From Udeniomyces pyricola (Eukaryota; Basidiomycota; Tremellomycetes; Cystofilobasidiales; Mrakiaceae), in the NCBI GenBank assembly GCA_039545295.1, contig BCIK01000036.1, positions 29,407-93,406 of the forward strand: DNA of 64,000 nt. The letters run 5' to 3'. The notes beneath the pieces were generated by a model. It saw only the letters and a list, made by a program, of their open reading frames with translations. It ran no database searches and was not told the origin of the DNA. How positions within the stretch are numbered: the stretch's first letter is position 1; every line of letters starts with the position of its first letter. Shown one piece after another: positions 1 through 11,317 of the stretch. The position numbers and the translations under genes are program-made.

Positions 1-1277
1 ACGGACCATGCTGTTGGAAGGTTGTGATTGAGAGCGTAAAGGCGTGAGAGACGTGTAGCGTAGTCTTGAGAAAAGCGGCGTGAGGATGTGACGAGAAGAT
101 CGGTTCAGAGAGAAGAATCAGGGTCACAAGGGGAAAGGTCGTGAGTCGTCAAGGCGTTTGTCGTTAGTCGGTATGAGGGACAGTGAACGGTTCGTGGACG
201 TTCAAGGCACGAGAGAGAGGGTCACCTAGTGCCAGACCAGCTGACTTATGCTCGAGCTTATCTCTAGAAGGGTCAGTTCCCAATCGGTCAGGGGTCAGTG
301 CACATTAAGGGGAACTAGGCAAAGGGAACCCGGCCCATGGCACGAACCTGCACCAAGAGAGAGAGAGAGAGGGGGGGGGGGGGTTCCGTGCGTGATCGAT
401 TCTCCCGGCGGAAGTACTAGCTAGCCAGTAATTGTCGACGTATATATCTATCCGGTGATCAGTCAAGGATCAGTCAGATAGGCGAATCGATAAGCTAAAA
501 GCAGAGCATTGAGCACATATCTACAATGGCCATAAGATGCGTCTGTATGAACTAGCTAGTCTCTGACGCGAACTGAAGGGTAAGGCTGGACGTGAGGGTG
601 AAGGGGAATTATGGCTGGCAGTCAAAAGGATTCGGACTGAGAAAGGACAAGCCTGTCGTGAGATGAGCCATGCCGGCAAGATGGACCTGGAAGCAGGAAG
701 CCGGAAGCAGGAAGCAGGATACGCTGATCTATACATATCTATGGGTCTGCACCTTGTCTGCGCCACAGTACTCAATTCACAAGCTGGCACAAGCCTGGGG
801 CTGATCGACAACGTCAATAAACGACATGTATATCTGGTTGCTGCAATTATCAGATCAGCAAGGATTGTTCGTTTTGCGGAACCAGTCCAATGTACATGAT
901 GTACAATGATATGACTGACATGTGAATCAGGTACCACAAGGACCGACGCAGTGAAATAATTCCGGTCAAGTCATACATACTACAAAACACGGGTGAGGAA
1001 AAGGAAGAAAAAAACGGCAAACCAAACAAATGCGCGCGGGGCGCGGCTCGTTTGTCGTTTGTTGACGGCGACGTTGGTCTTGCGTTGCCTCTTCCTCTTG
1101 GACCTCTTCCTCTTCCCCCTTCCTCTTCTGGCCCTCTCCCCTTCCCCCTTCCCCCTTGCCGCCCAGTCCCCCACCGTCCTCCCTCCGTCTTCAGTCGACA
1201 ATCCTTGGGTCCACCTACACTCTCTGTTCCTTTCCTGACCTGACTATCCTTTGACCCCTTGCTCACCATCCCTCAAC
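1..1277. other. Left-end non-coding region, upstream of RAS1
   Basis: No convincing coding region is seen on either strand. The open frames here are low complexity: the minus-strand frame near 850-1269 is Arg/Gly/Glu-rich only because the plus strand is a C/T-rich tract at about 1080-1250. A GA repeat running into a 13-base G run lies at 351-383. The C/T-rich stretch just upstream of the RAS1 ATG is typical of a fungal core promoter or 5' leader. I saw no RNA gene. Confidence 0.6.
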
Positions 1278-3039
1278 ATGGCTACTCCACCCACCAAAGT
1301 TAGCCCAAATCTCATCACTCGCTAGATGTTGCCTCGCAGCCTTCCGCTCGAGATGTACATTCGCTGACGTTCCCCTCCTTTCCTCTCTTCACCTCTCAAA
1401 TCCTGACGCCTTATATGTGCCTACCATCTTACCCCTGAAATGTGACGATGCGTTATGACGTAGGCTACTTTCCTACGAGAGTACAAGCTTGTCGTTGTTG
1501 GTGGCGGTGGTAAGTCACCTTGCCTCGACTTGCATCTCCTCTTTCGCGTCGCGAGGGCCCCTTTGTTCAGTTGAGGGTGTTCGAACTCTCCCGGTCGGAC
1601 CATCCACTGGCTCTCCTCACATGATTCTCTCAGCAGCCATAGCTACTGATGCATCTCTCTTGTCTCGATTTTGTATCTTGATCCCATCAGGTGTCGGCAA
1701 GAGCGCCCTCAGTCAGTCTAGCCATCACGCGCTTCTTCATGCTTCCTCCTCCCCGTCTCGCCGCCTTCGAAGCGATCCTCGCGTACCATCTCCTACCGTC
1801 ATGCTGTTTCCCCGCCCATTGCGAAATATCACTTCGACATCGTTTTGACATTGCAATTTTGGTCTCCCGTTTACTCTTCATCTTGCTCCACGTCTCTCAC
1901 ATATACGCGTACACAATCGTCGCTCCTCCATCTCGTTCATCCTTCATCCGCGGGCCCCTTTCAATCATTTATGCTCTTCTTCTCTCCTCTCCTACAGCCA
2001 TCCAATTCATACAGTCTCATTTCGTGGATGAGTACGATCCAACTATTGAGGACTCATATCGCAAGCAATGTATCGTAGACGATGAAGTTGCCTTGCTCGA
2101 TGTTCTCGACACGGCAGGCCAAGAGGAATACGGGTGAGTCGCTCGGGCGGTCTGCGAGATGTCAAGGCTTTGAGGAGATGAAGATAACTCGAGGAGTGAA
2201 AGAGGTGCTTCATAGGTATAACCAAATCCATGAAAGGCATGCTCGGGTTTTTGGAACGCATACACCAAGATCTAGCAGACAAGGCTCGAGAGCCGGTCAT
2301 TATAGATGCGGTCTGATGAAGAGCGATCCAGGCTGACCCTTGGTTCGCCTTCCTTCTCCTCCGCACACCCAATTGTTGTTTTCAGAGCTATGCGAGAGCA
2401 GTACATGCGCACGGGCGAGGGGTTCTTGCTTGTCTATTCCATCACGTCGCGCAACTCGTTTGAGGAAATTTCTCAGTTCCATCAGCAGATTCTTCGCGTT
2501 AAGGACAAGGATCAGTTTCCTGTGCTCGTCGTGGCCAACAAATGCGACTTGGAGTTTGAGAGACAGGTTGCTGCCCATGGTGAGTTGGTTTTGCTATCTG
2601 GCAGGAGACAACTTGTAAAGCTTACTGACGAGTTGACCTTTCTCTTATTACCCTATCCTTTGATTGATAAGAGGGTCGTGAGCTAGCAAAGCACTTCCGG
2701 TCCGAGTGTGTAGAGACCTCAGCCAAACAACGTATCAATGTCGAGGAGGCCTTCTTTATGCTCGTCCGAGCTATAAAGAGGTATAACAAAGTTCGTTATG
2801 ATAAAAGGAATGCGTGTCACGGCCTTCTCTGGATTTTCTGACTGACCACTGTCGATAATGAATTATGTGGCTCGTTACAACATACGTCGTTACCATAATA
2901 GGATCAAAACCCGACTGCAACTATCAAGCCAGGAGCAAGCGGGAACCCAAATCAACAAGCCAATATCCAAGGTGGCCATACACCCCTCAAGCAAGACTCC
3001 CATGGCAGTGGCTGCTGTTCCGGTTGTGTCGTCCTGTAG
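1278..3039 (+). CDS. RAS1: Ras-family small GTPase (Ras1 type)
   Basis: Membrane-anchored GTP/GDP switch that in fungi controls cAMP and MAPK signalling, polarity and morphogenesis. Joining about seven exons gives 224 residues starting MATPPTK then [13 protein letters not shown]. The P-loop GGGGVGKS is wild type, and the switch I effector [14 protein letters not shown], switch [11 protein letters not shown] with the catalytic Gln, NKCD and ETSAK motifs are all intact. A short variable tail ends in CCSGCVVL: a CAAX box with Leu at the last position, which favours geranylgeranyl or mixed prenylation, preceded by two Cys that are likely palmitoylated. The first exon is only 21 bases and its join to exon 2 (donor GTTAGC) is the least certain. 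Phases at the other joins agree. Stop TAG is at 3037-3039. The gene converges on the calpain gene. Confidence 0.95.
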
Positions 3040-4033
3040 AAATGCATCGAGCAAGCCCAGGCGTCTATTTTTGGCTGAATGAAGGAGAAAACTCGCCATT
3101 CGAAACACGAACGATCCTGCGGGCGGCCAATATATCGAGTTCCCTTACATCACACAAATTTGCCCCTTCTCCTCAGTCTTCCCTCTTCGATTACGTTGTT
3201 TGAAGCTTTTCAAACGATGTTTTTTCGTATCTGTCCCCTCGCCTTTTCAATCTTCACTACGTTTTTTTTTCTCTTACCATCTAATCATCGTTTTCACCCG
3301 GTCTTCTCTCCATCCTTTCATTCCCAACATCCCCCTCTCGTCTTTCTTCTTTCCCTGGTCATAAATTCCTCGCACCTCCCCCCCCCCCCCCCCCCGGGTC
3401 TTTTCGTTTCCCTCTCGTTGGCTTGCTGTCCCATCCTGGCTCGGTCTACCGTCGTATTTATCCTCCTTCGCCCTAACGCAGCCCTATTCTTTCGGCCAGA
3501 GTGCTTTTGTTGTTCCCTTGCATTCTTTTTTTTTTTTTTTTTCTCAGTCTTGCATCCGTTTATTCCGTTACATCCTCCGCTCTTCATTCGCTCTCCGCGC
3601 GTATGTTCTCTTCTTCTGTCTCCGTCCTACTTTTTTTTTTTTGGCCTGACCGCTCGGGTCTTGGTGTTCCGCTCGGTGCTTTCTCATTGTTCACCTTTCC
3701 TTCTGCTGTGCTCTTCTTATTCTTGTTCTTTTGGTTCTTTTTGTTTTGTTTCGATGGTCAGGCATATACAATTTAATGAAACCCGCGTTTTAGCTCTTAG
3801 CTCTCATCATCCGGTGCGGTCTTTGTCGGTATCGATCTGCTGACCGTTTGTTTTACTGTCTGTTATCAATGATCACAAAACTAGCTACGACTGAAAGCTC
3901 CACATTTCAACCGAGCATGAACCACTCAATTCAGCCTCGTACGCGATACATACCGCTAAGCATAATGTCTGTCAGGACTGATAACCCCCATTATCTCATG
4001 CCTGGCATTCTCATGTAGGATGGTTTAATTTCT
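3040..4033. other. Pyrimidine-rich convergent intergenic region
   Basis: The space between the RAS1 and calpain stop codons. From about 3170 to 3770 the plus strand is strongly T/C-rich, with an 18-base C run (3378-3395) and long T runs near 3528 and 3630. A 254-codon open frame runs through it, but its composition (Phe, Leu, Ser, Pro, with poly-Phe and poly-Pro from the homopolymers) marks it as non-coding. It probably holds the 3' UTRs. Confidence 0.6.
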
Positions 4034-7000
4034 TTAGACTCCCATCTCACTTGGCTCTTCCCATGCACCCACCTCGATTTTTTCCCCACTCCAACACTGC
4101 ACGACGAATCGACCCTGACTGTTTGGCGTATAGCAAGAGCAAACGACCCAGTACCTACCTTTGGAAAGCTGGGTCGTTGATGTCGTGACGCCATAAGGAA
4201 GATCCGAATACGGGCCGGATGAAAGGAGAGGAGAGGGTAGCGCGTGGACACTAGATAGGGTATCGTGAGGGAAAACCGATATGTTGACCGGAAGGGGCCT
4301 CGGTGGGAGAGTTGAAGTTGAGGTGGAAGGGAGAGGCTGAAGGCGTAAGCTTGATGGATTCAAGAATACAGGTTGAGAAAGAGCATTAGCGAAACAGACG
4401 AGGATAACGCTATAAGTCAAGTAAATATGCCATCCCACGCCTCAGACTATTACTATCAGAGAAAGACGCAGCCAGCCAACGTAGAAAGGGTAATCCAGGA
4501 AGGAGGTACGTACAGCACTTCACACGTGGTAGCAACTTCGATCCTAAACCTTGGATTACTCCAGTACTCCCCGAACCCAGGACTTCCACCTCCACCCACT
4601 CGTCTCCCGTCTTGATCTGTCCTCTTCTGACCTCTTCTTCCTTCTTCGCCTTCGTCGCCGCCTGAGACACCTGGCCAAACGCCTCGAAGCGAACGATGAT
4701 ACATGCCCGCACCTTCGAGCGGAATTGGGCTGAGCGAAAGGGGAAGGGATGACTCAACCGACAGCGTGAAAGGGGATTCTTGACGTGGCGAAAACGTTGA
4801 TAAGATGACAGTGTAGTTGCCGGCTTTTTCCGGCAAGGGTCGGGTGTGAGTTTGAGATGTCAGTTTAAAAAGAAGACGAAAAGATGGTGAAGCCTTGATA
4901 CGTTCCTCCTAAAGTTTTCCTAACCATCCCTCCTGTTTCGAACGGACGTTCCGGCTTCCTGGAACGTCGTTTGTCAGTCTGTACTCACGAGGCAATTTTT
5001 CCCGACTTGCTACCGCGATTTTGCCCGTGTACAATCCTGAATCCGCAATTACATCACCTTGGACGAGCTCGAACACCCTTTCGCCCTTGCCCCAGACAAG
5101 CTTGACGTTGATTGGCCATGGGTGTAGGGTCTCGAAGAGAAGCTTGATGTTTCCAGTAGCGAGAGTACTGTGAGCGATCGAGGCGAGTGAATGAGTAGTG
5201 GTGGATGAAGGACGAAGTTGCAGGCGATACTGAGGGTTGGAAATGAAGGATGGGTGGTGGATGTTGCCTCCAGCAGATCGCCCGAGAAATTCGCCGTTAA
5301 TCTGGAGATGCCCGCATACGCGTAAAAGATGGCAGAAGTTAAGCAACAAAAGATGGGAATACAGACCAAGCAGACAAAGACGATAGGCGCAATCTCAAAA
5401 GGGTTGTGAGTTAACGATATTATTTGAAGAAGAAACTGAGCACGGACAGAAGAGCTGTAAGGTAAAGGTGGTGGAACGTCCTCGATCCGCACAGGTGTGG
5501 CCGAAGAATATGCGCTCAGAGTGAAACGCGTTTCTGTTTTCGGTGGACCATCGCGGAAGAGGATTATGTTGAAGGACGATGTATGGGTTGTAGGGGTGAT
5601 TTTGACCTATGAAGTGCAAATATATAGTGAGTTGGAGGGAAGGCAGACCTCAGATAAACATATGAAGGGAAGTCTGATTCCAGGCAAGACCTGAGCGAGG
5701 ATGTTCAAAGGCGATATACGTACAAGTATATGGGGGCTGTCGTTGAATGTCTGTGAACCAGAAAACCAGAAATGTTGCAAGAATGCAAAGAATCGCAGCA
5801 TGGTGAATTGTCAGTCTGATCTTCTGCTGCTGCCGCCGGCTTCATCCTGGATATCTGATCAGGACGAATTCTAATCAGGATAGAGGTGGATAGAGCTCGA
5901 TGGAGCTGTCGCTTTCTGCTTGCCCCATTGAGCCTGCTTCACGCACCATTCCTTTCCCTTCGTCTCTCCCTCCACCACCACCTGCCCAATCCATGACCCC
6001 AACGTCTGCCCTAGCTACACCCTGCTCAAATACCTGTAGGCTCATGAACTCTTTCGACTCAGGATGGATACAGCCTTGATTGACTTCGGATATATGGCGC
6101 GAGAGAAGAAGCCAGATCGGAGAAGTAGACGATGTGTGAAGAAGAAATTGAGGATGGGTTGCTGGTTAGGATAAGGGGGGAAAGGGCAAAAGAGACTAAC
6201 GATCAACACTTTATCACAAGGAAGCTAGTCAGAATCAATCCCAAAAACTTACCAAGCGACCCAACCAATGAAGAAGAAGGGGCACCTGAAGAAGGAGACA
6301 CATGCTGCCAAGAGCTATGTAAACGAGAGCAATTCGTACGCCAGAAGGCAATAAAGACTCTTATCAAGAACTTTTCATCTATTAAGGACAAGGATGAATA
6401 GATGATGATGACAAGGAATGGGGATGGCGTACGAGTGAACAACGGCTGTATGCGGGAATATCGCTGGATCCCAATTGAGATAAAGTGAATCGAATGCTGC
6501 GCAAACAACTTCCCAGGGAAGGGTGAAGACTCCTTGAGACAAGAGAGGTAAGACGCCGAGGTAAACATAGCAGGCATGCAACGAGAGGAAGAGAATTGAA
6601 GTACGCTCTCACATACCATCTTCGCCTACGCCCTCAAGGGCTGATCTAAGCTCTTGAGTCCAACTTGATCTGTCCAATTCGCTTGCTTCCTCATTTGGAG
6701 CTTCAACGACTCCAGAGTTGACAGATCCAGGTCGTGCCGAAGATGGTTCGGACGTTGACATACGACGGGTCCACGTGTTGACGATGGTGAGCGTTCGACA
6801 CCCGCTCGTAGAGTCTTGGCTAAGATCTTGTTGAGAGGCAATAACGGCACTTCGTGCTAGAGTCAGATAGACTGGTAAAGTGCTCGAACAAAGAATCATA
6901 CGGAAGAACAGACGAACCCAGCACTGCATAATTATGACTTGCGATCAGGCCTGTTGCGACGGCGTCGGCAGGCGACAGCTTGCCAGTCCCAAGCGTAAGA

Positions 7001-8706
7001 AGGCACGAGCCTGAGCGCCAAGATGTTGATACGCACGTCAATTCAGCCGAGGATGAGAGGCAAAGTCGATTGTAACTGAGACTCACCAGATTGGAAAGAT
7101 GTATGGAGTCGCGTCCAAGTTTTTTCACGCTTGAATTCGGGTCTGGCATGGGTAGACATAAGGCACGGTGTTTGATGTGGTCGTGAGTGCACCTATCTAA
7201 TCGCGTCAAGAAACGAAAAGTGTATATCCAATAAGAGGTTGCGCGCGACATTACGTACGACACTAAGCTGATTGTTTCCGGAATCCAACCAGTGAAGGCA
7301 TACAAATCTATACTCGAGTTTCTGATGCAGAAATGAGTACCAGGAGATTGAGGACGTCAGTTGCAAGGTATTTGGAAGAACCAAGCCGGACTGCTATCTC
7401 GCGACATAAACAAAGGTAGTATACTAACGATCCAGGAAAGTCCCATCCACCGTTCACCTTGATCCACCCTTTTTCTAGAAGTCTCAGACCCCTCCCGAGC
7501 CCTTGGTCTGCATTTACTTCCCTATGATCATCACGAACGCGAACTCCGACGGGCCGACCGGATGGAAGACGAGGAAAAAAGCCGTCGATCGTCACCCGTC
7601 TCCATGTCCCGTTGAAGAATAGGCGGAGAAGGTGTTGATTTGTCGAAGAAGAGATCGGGGTAGAAGGGAACACGTTGAGAGACTTTGGGTATAAGATAGG
7701 GGAGAGTAGATCCTGAAGTTGACAGAACCGATGCAGAACAAAGCGAAACACACGTTGAGGTTTCGCATCATACGGGAACAGATACTCGCTTGTGATAGCT
7801 TCTCGGTTACCGCATCGAGAGTGGCCGCGTCACTCACTTTCTGACCACTTTGCCTGTCGTTCCAAGCCATGGCAGCTTGGACGCCTGCTACGAAGCTGCA
7901 ATCTCTGACGGCGTCCTGTTCGAGCTCTTCTGGTCTTATGCCTGCGGTCCATATCGGAACCTCTGTCGGTAGGGATGTTTTGTCGTATGAAGATGATGAG
8001 GGTAGCGATGATAGGTCAGGATATACCGCTTCAAGATACGCTGGGATCGGGGGCTGCTGAGGATCTCTGGTGGGGATTTTAGACCGGCCGTTAATCATCA
8101 GACAACGATATTATATGAGGAGTCTAACGTTTTCTCTGGACAGCATTGCTTCTGAGCCGGATCTATACTTACGAATAGATTTGGCCGACCAAGTGACAAA
8201 CAGGAGGAGGATCGGTCCAAATAGGAAAGCAGAGTGGGCCTGTAGGCGAGGCGACTGAAGACGAGGCTTCGAGGATGCGTGCTTGTGCATCTGCCGGGGT
8301 CCACGACAAGTTCGTCAGTTAGAAGCATACATGCCCCGGGCAGGCAGTCGTTATCAGCAATGCTTCCTTGTTAACTGAGTAAGTTTGACATACTCGTGTT
8401 GCATCGGCCTCTCCCAACTTCGGCTCTGACAATTCCCCCTTGACCTTCTTTCCTCTTCATCTCCTTCTTAACCTCCCCCGCCAGCCTCAAAACTTCGGCC
8501 CACTCCCCTTTGATTTGCTTCTTTTCACCACCAGCCTCAGGAGCCTGTCTGACGAGAAGAGAATAGATCTCGGCGGCTTGGAGATAGAGTGGAAAGGCGA
8601 GAGCGAGTGATGGTGTGGAGGTGTTGATGTGAGCGTTGGCATTGTGAGTGAGATTACGGGCAAGGGTGAGGTTGGATGCATAATTTCGGGGGACAGAAGT
8701 GTTCAT
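4034..8706 (-). CDS. RIM13: Calpain-like cysteine protease of the PalB/Rim13 family
   Basis: Protease that in fungi processes the PacC/Rim101 transcription factor in the ambient-pH (Pal/Rim) pathway on ESCRT-marked membranes. The protein is spread over many short exons. It begins MNTSVPRNYA with an MIT-like helical region (complement of 8706-8390), then ADAQARILEASSS. The protease domain has the Cys in DCSFVAGVQAAMAW (near 7870), LLRLFFNGTWRRVTIDG, GGWDFPG, the His in ASHNYAVLG (near 6930), the Asn in LTIVNTWTR (near 6790), and FDSLYLNWDPAIFPH (near 6490). C-terminal C2-like calpain domains follow: GGNIHHPSFISNPQY (near 5240), GNYTVILSTFSPRQESPF (near 4800) and the final KGRYWVVCSCYT exon. 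Asn-Thr-Trp replaces the classical Asn-Pro-Trp. The predicted size is roughly 850-900 residues, usual for PalB. The stop at 4034 is clear; several internal exon borders are not. Confidence 0.9.
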
Positions 8707-9389
8707 GGAAGTGGACTAGGATGTCTAGTCGAGTAGTGATAGTAGTTCGTAGCAAAGTCAGCCGGGCTTGAGGATGACGGATAGATCGGCGACGTGGGCG
8801 TTGGGCGCTGGGGCGCTGGGGGTTCTGTAGAACCGGTAAAGCTCAACCGCAGACGCGCAGACAACCGCCGGTGCGCATGCGCAGGAGCTAGGAGCGCAGG
8901 AGGCCGCCGTCACGACTATCACTGGATGTAGGATTACGTTACTGTAGCATGGTGATTAACCCTTTCTACATACGTATACAACCTGTCGGCTTCCCCATAC
9001 CACTGAAGAATATTCTTGGCCACGCGTCCTGATCAAGTCGATGATAGCGGTACCGGTTTGCTTCAGGATGACCCAATCTTTCCAAAAACTAATCTGGTTT
9101 TCCCTGACGTTGCTTCGATTCGATCCATGCGCATTGCTGGACAGTACGTACAAATCTGCATTTAGCATATGCGATCGGTCGGGACCGATACTCGCAATAA
9201 GCCAAAGACGAATCTGAATACATGTGCAGTTCAATACGTGCAATCGCTGCGAATCCGTCCTGCGGACCATATTTTCGCTAGTATAGTCAACGGAGGTTCA
9301 TAGTTATTAGAGATTGTTCTCGATATGCCAAAGCCAATCGTATCTCGTATGTAAGACCGCGTAATACAATCGAATTGAGGCTGACGTTC
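8707..9389. other. Intergenic region between calpain 5' end and RAD14 3' end
   Basis: About 680 bases holding the calpain promoter and the RAD14 3' end. A 104-codon open frame on the minus strand (8956-9270) has no recognisable domain and no splice-supported extension, so I do not call it a gene. GC-rich imperfect palindromes (for example around 8860-8900, CGCATGCGC) lie just upstream of the calpain start. Confidence 0.5.
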
Positions 9390-11135
9390 TCAAATCACCT
9401 CCACCTCAACTTCAAATCCACAACCTTCGCACCGCTTGACGCCGGCGTCGGCATCCATGAGGAATGAATGGGTGTGTTCCGCATCAAGTCGGGTCTGATA
9501 CGGGTTATTTTTCGTTCGGGATCTCAGTCTGGAAGGTGTGAATCAGAAGAAAACACGGAAGCAGTGAAAGTAATATAGATTAAATGAGTAAAATCGGCAG
9601 GTCAGCCAAACTGCGAGCGAGGAATTCGGATGACCACCTAACATCAAGTTTCTCTTCCCGTGCGTCCGTTTTCCTTGTCCCAAACTCACTCTCTCAGTCC
9701 CTTTTGGAACTTTTTATCTCGTCTCTCCCTCTTCTCCGTCTCTCGCCTCTCGAACTCCTGATCCAGCCCTTCCTCGCCATCCCATTTTGCAAAGGCGTAA
9801 GCCTCGACCTGTAGACGGAGGAAGAGCATCATGTTGGAGAAGGTGCCGCCATGAGGATTCGGGCGTAGCATATGAGGAAGGATTGATACATCTCGAAGTT
9901 CGTCTTGGTTCAAAAGAGGAGAAGAAGAATCGTGCATAGGATTGAAGTCAGTGAAACTTCAGTTTTTCGAAAGATAGGGTGAGGGATCGGTTTAAATGTC
10001 AAGATGCCTCGAGCACCACGACCATTCAGACCACCCTCCAATTCCACCGTTGCCTGGCGACGAAGCGGAAATGAGAGCGTCAAAATGATAGGTCATAAGA
10101 AGACATACCGTCTGTCAGAAGATAATCCTCCCTACACTCTGTCTTTGTGAGAAGCGAATACTTTTCCGGATACCGCTTCTTACACTTGACGCAAACCAAG
10201 ACGCCAAAGACTTCGTCCATCTTGTGCTCTATCTCGACTGTGTTGCAATGGGGACATCGAGGTCCGGCAATAGGGTCGATAGCTTAGGAGGGTGAAGCGA
10301 GAAAGGGCCGAAGAAGGAGGGAGAAGAACAAGAGTATCTGTTGAGTCGGTCCTTCGATCCACTTCGTAAAGACTGCTCGTTGTGTCACACAGTTGAATCA
10401 TGCAAGTAGGATATCGATAAAACGTGGTCGAGATGAGCGAGAACGGACCAGGTTCGATATAACTGTTTGCCTTCATACGTTCCTCCCTCCGTTTCTTGGC
10501 AATAGCTTCAGCAACAGATCCTGCCTCGTCGTCTTCCATGAGGAACCCGCCACGAGAATTGACCATCTGTCATCAGCACAGATAATTCGGATGTTAGCCG
10601 AGAGAAAAGAGCAGATATGTATCAGTCAAACAAAGTCATGCATGTGGAGGTCAGTGAGCATCGCCAGAGTCGCCGATGACTTGGCCATGAGAAAAATGTT
10701 GGATGAGTAGTGAGCACCTTTGACAAATCATATTCGAAGTAATTGCCCTGATTGATTTGCCGGTCAGAGAACGAAGATTGGAAGTAAGCCTACACGAAAG
10801 TCGCTGTTTGTTTCCCTTGTCTTATCATGATTCTCTTCGTCCAATTCCCACACCTTCACTCACCCGCCCATAGCTCGGGAACTTGATTGTTTACTCACAA
10901 GTCTCGAATCTCTCTTGAGCGGTGGCGGAACCTCTCCTTCTTTGAGTACTGTGTTGGTAGCATTCCTCGAGCTCTCTGGCTGGAGGGGCGCGCCGGGTTT
11001 CGCTTTCGTTGGAGACTGGGCGCGATTCCGTTCCTTTGCAAGCGCGGCGGTCCGGATGGCTTGTTTGGCTTTTAGGCGGTTGAGAGTTGCAATCCGATTG
11101 ACTTCCGCCTGGGAAGACGATGAGGAGGAAGCCAT
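9390..11135 (-). CDS. RAD14: XPA/Rad14 nucleotide excision repair protein
   Basis: Damage-verification scaffold of nucleotide excision repair, acting in the nucleus with TFIIH, RPA and the XPF nuclease. The start [15 protein letters not shown] is followed by a basic N-terminus. Next comes the exon ending NYFEYDLSK, joined to [16 protein letters not shown], the family signature. The zinc finger CPHC-(about 19 residues)-CVKC lies at about 10250-10190, then [17 protein letters not shown]. The DNA-binding helix region [20 protein letters not shown] (near 9870) is followed by a basic, charged helix. An extra C-terminal CEGCG motif follows a His-rich stretch, as in other XPA proteins, ending FEVEVEVI with TGA at 9392-9390. 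It is divergent from RIT1 with 182 bases between start codons. Confidence 0.93.
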
Positions 11136-11317
11136 GAGGATGAAGGATGATGGGCTCTATCAGGTGGGAGTTGAAGGCTCGGAGGAAGGGCCGTAAGTCA
11201 TACATGATCGTCATGATCAGAGTCCTGACGCGTGACGTACGCGGACTGCTACGATTGAATGTCATGCACGATCGAACGCTTCTCCCATAGATATCATGGA
11301 TTCGTACTCCGCCGCTC
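11136..11317. promoter_or_regulatory. Bidirectional promoter between RAD14 and RIT1
   Basis: 182 bases separate the two start codons, so both core promoters must lie here. It contains the inverted-looking run TCATGATCGTCATGATCAGAG around 11200 and GACGCGTGACGTACGCGG near 11226, a palindrome-rich CG/AT mix. An upstream out-of-frame ATG (11295) precedes the RIT1 ATG. Confidence 0.6.

Noticed and set aside
850..1269. 139-codon minus-strand frame, Gly/Arg/Glu-rich
   Set aside because: Low complexity caused by the opposite C/T-rich tract upstream of RAS1; no domain and no splice-supported neighbour.
1565..1605. tRNA T-arm-like sequence (GTGTTCGAACTC) in a RAS1 intron
   Set aside because: No matching A-box, anticodon stem or acceptor stem upstream; the loop and flanks do not fold as a tRNA by eye.
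3079..3843. 254-codon plus-strand open frame downstream of RAS1
   Set aside because: Its amino acids follow directly from poly-T/poly-C DNA (poly-Phe, poly-Pro, Ser/Leu), with no domain; RAS1 already ends at its CAAX box and stop at 3039.
6132..6401. 89-codon plus-strand frame inside the calpain gene
   Set aside because: Charged sequence antisense to an intron/exon area of the calpain; the minus-strand FDSLYLNWDP exon next to it is clearly the coding one.
8956..9270. 104-codon minus frame between the calpain and RAD14 genes
   Set aside because: Considered as an extra RAD14 or calpain exon, but RAD14 has its own C-terminal CEGCG exon and stop at 9390 and the calpain has a good ATG at 8706.
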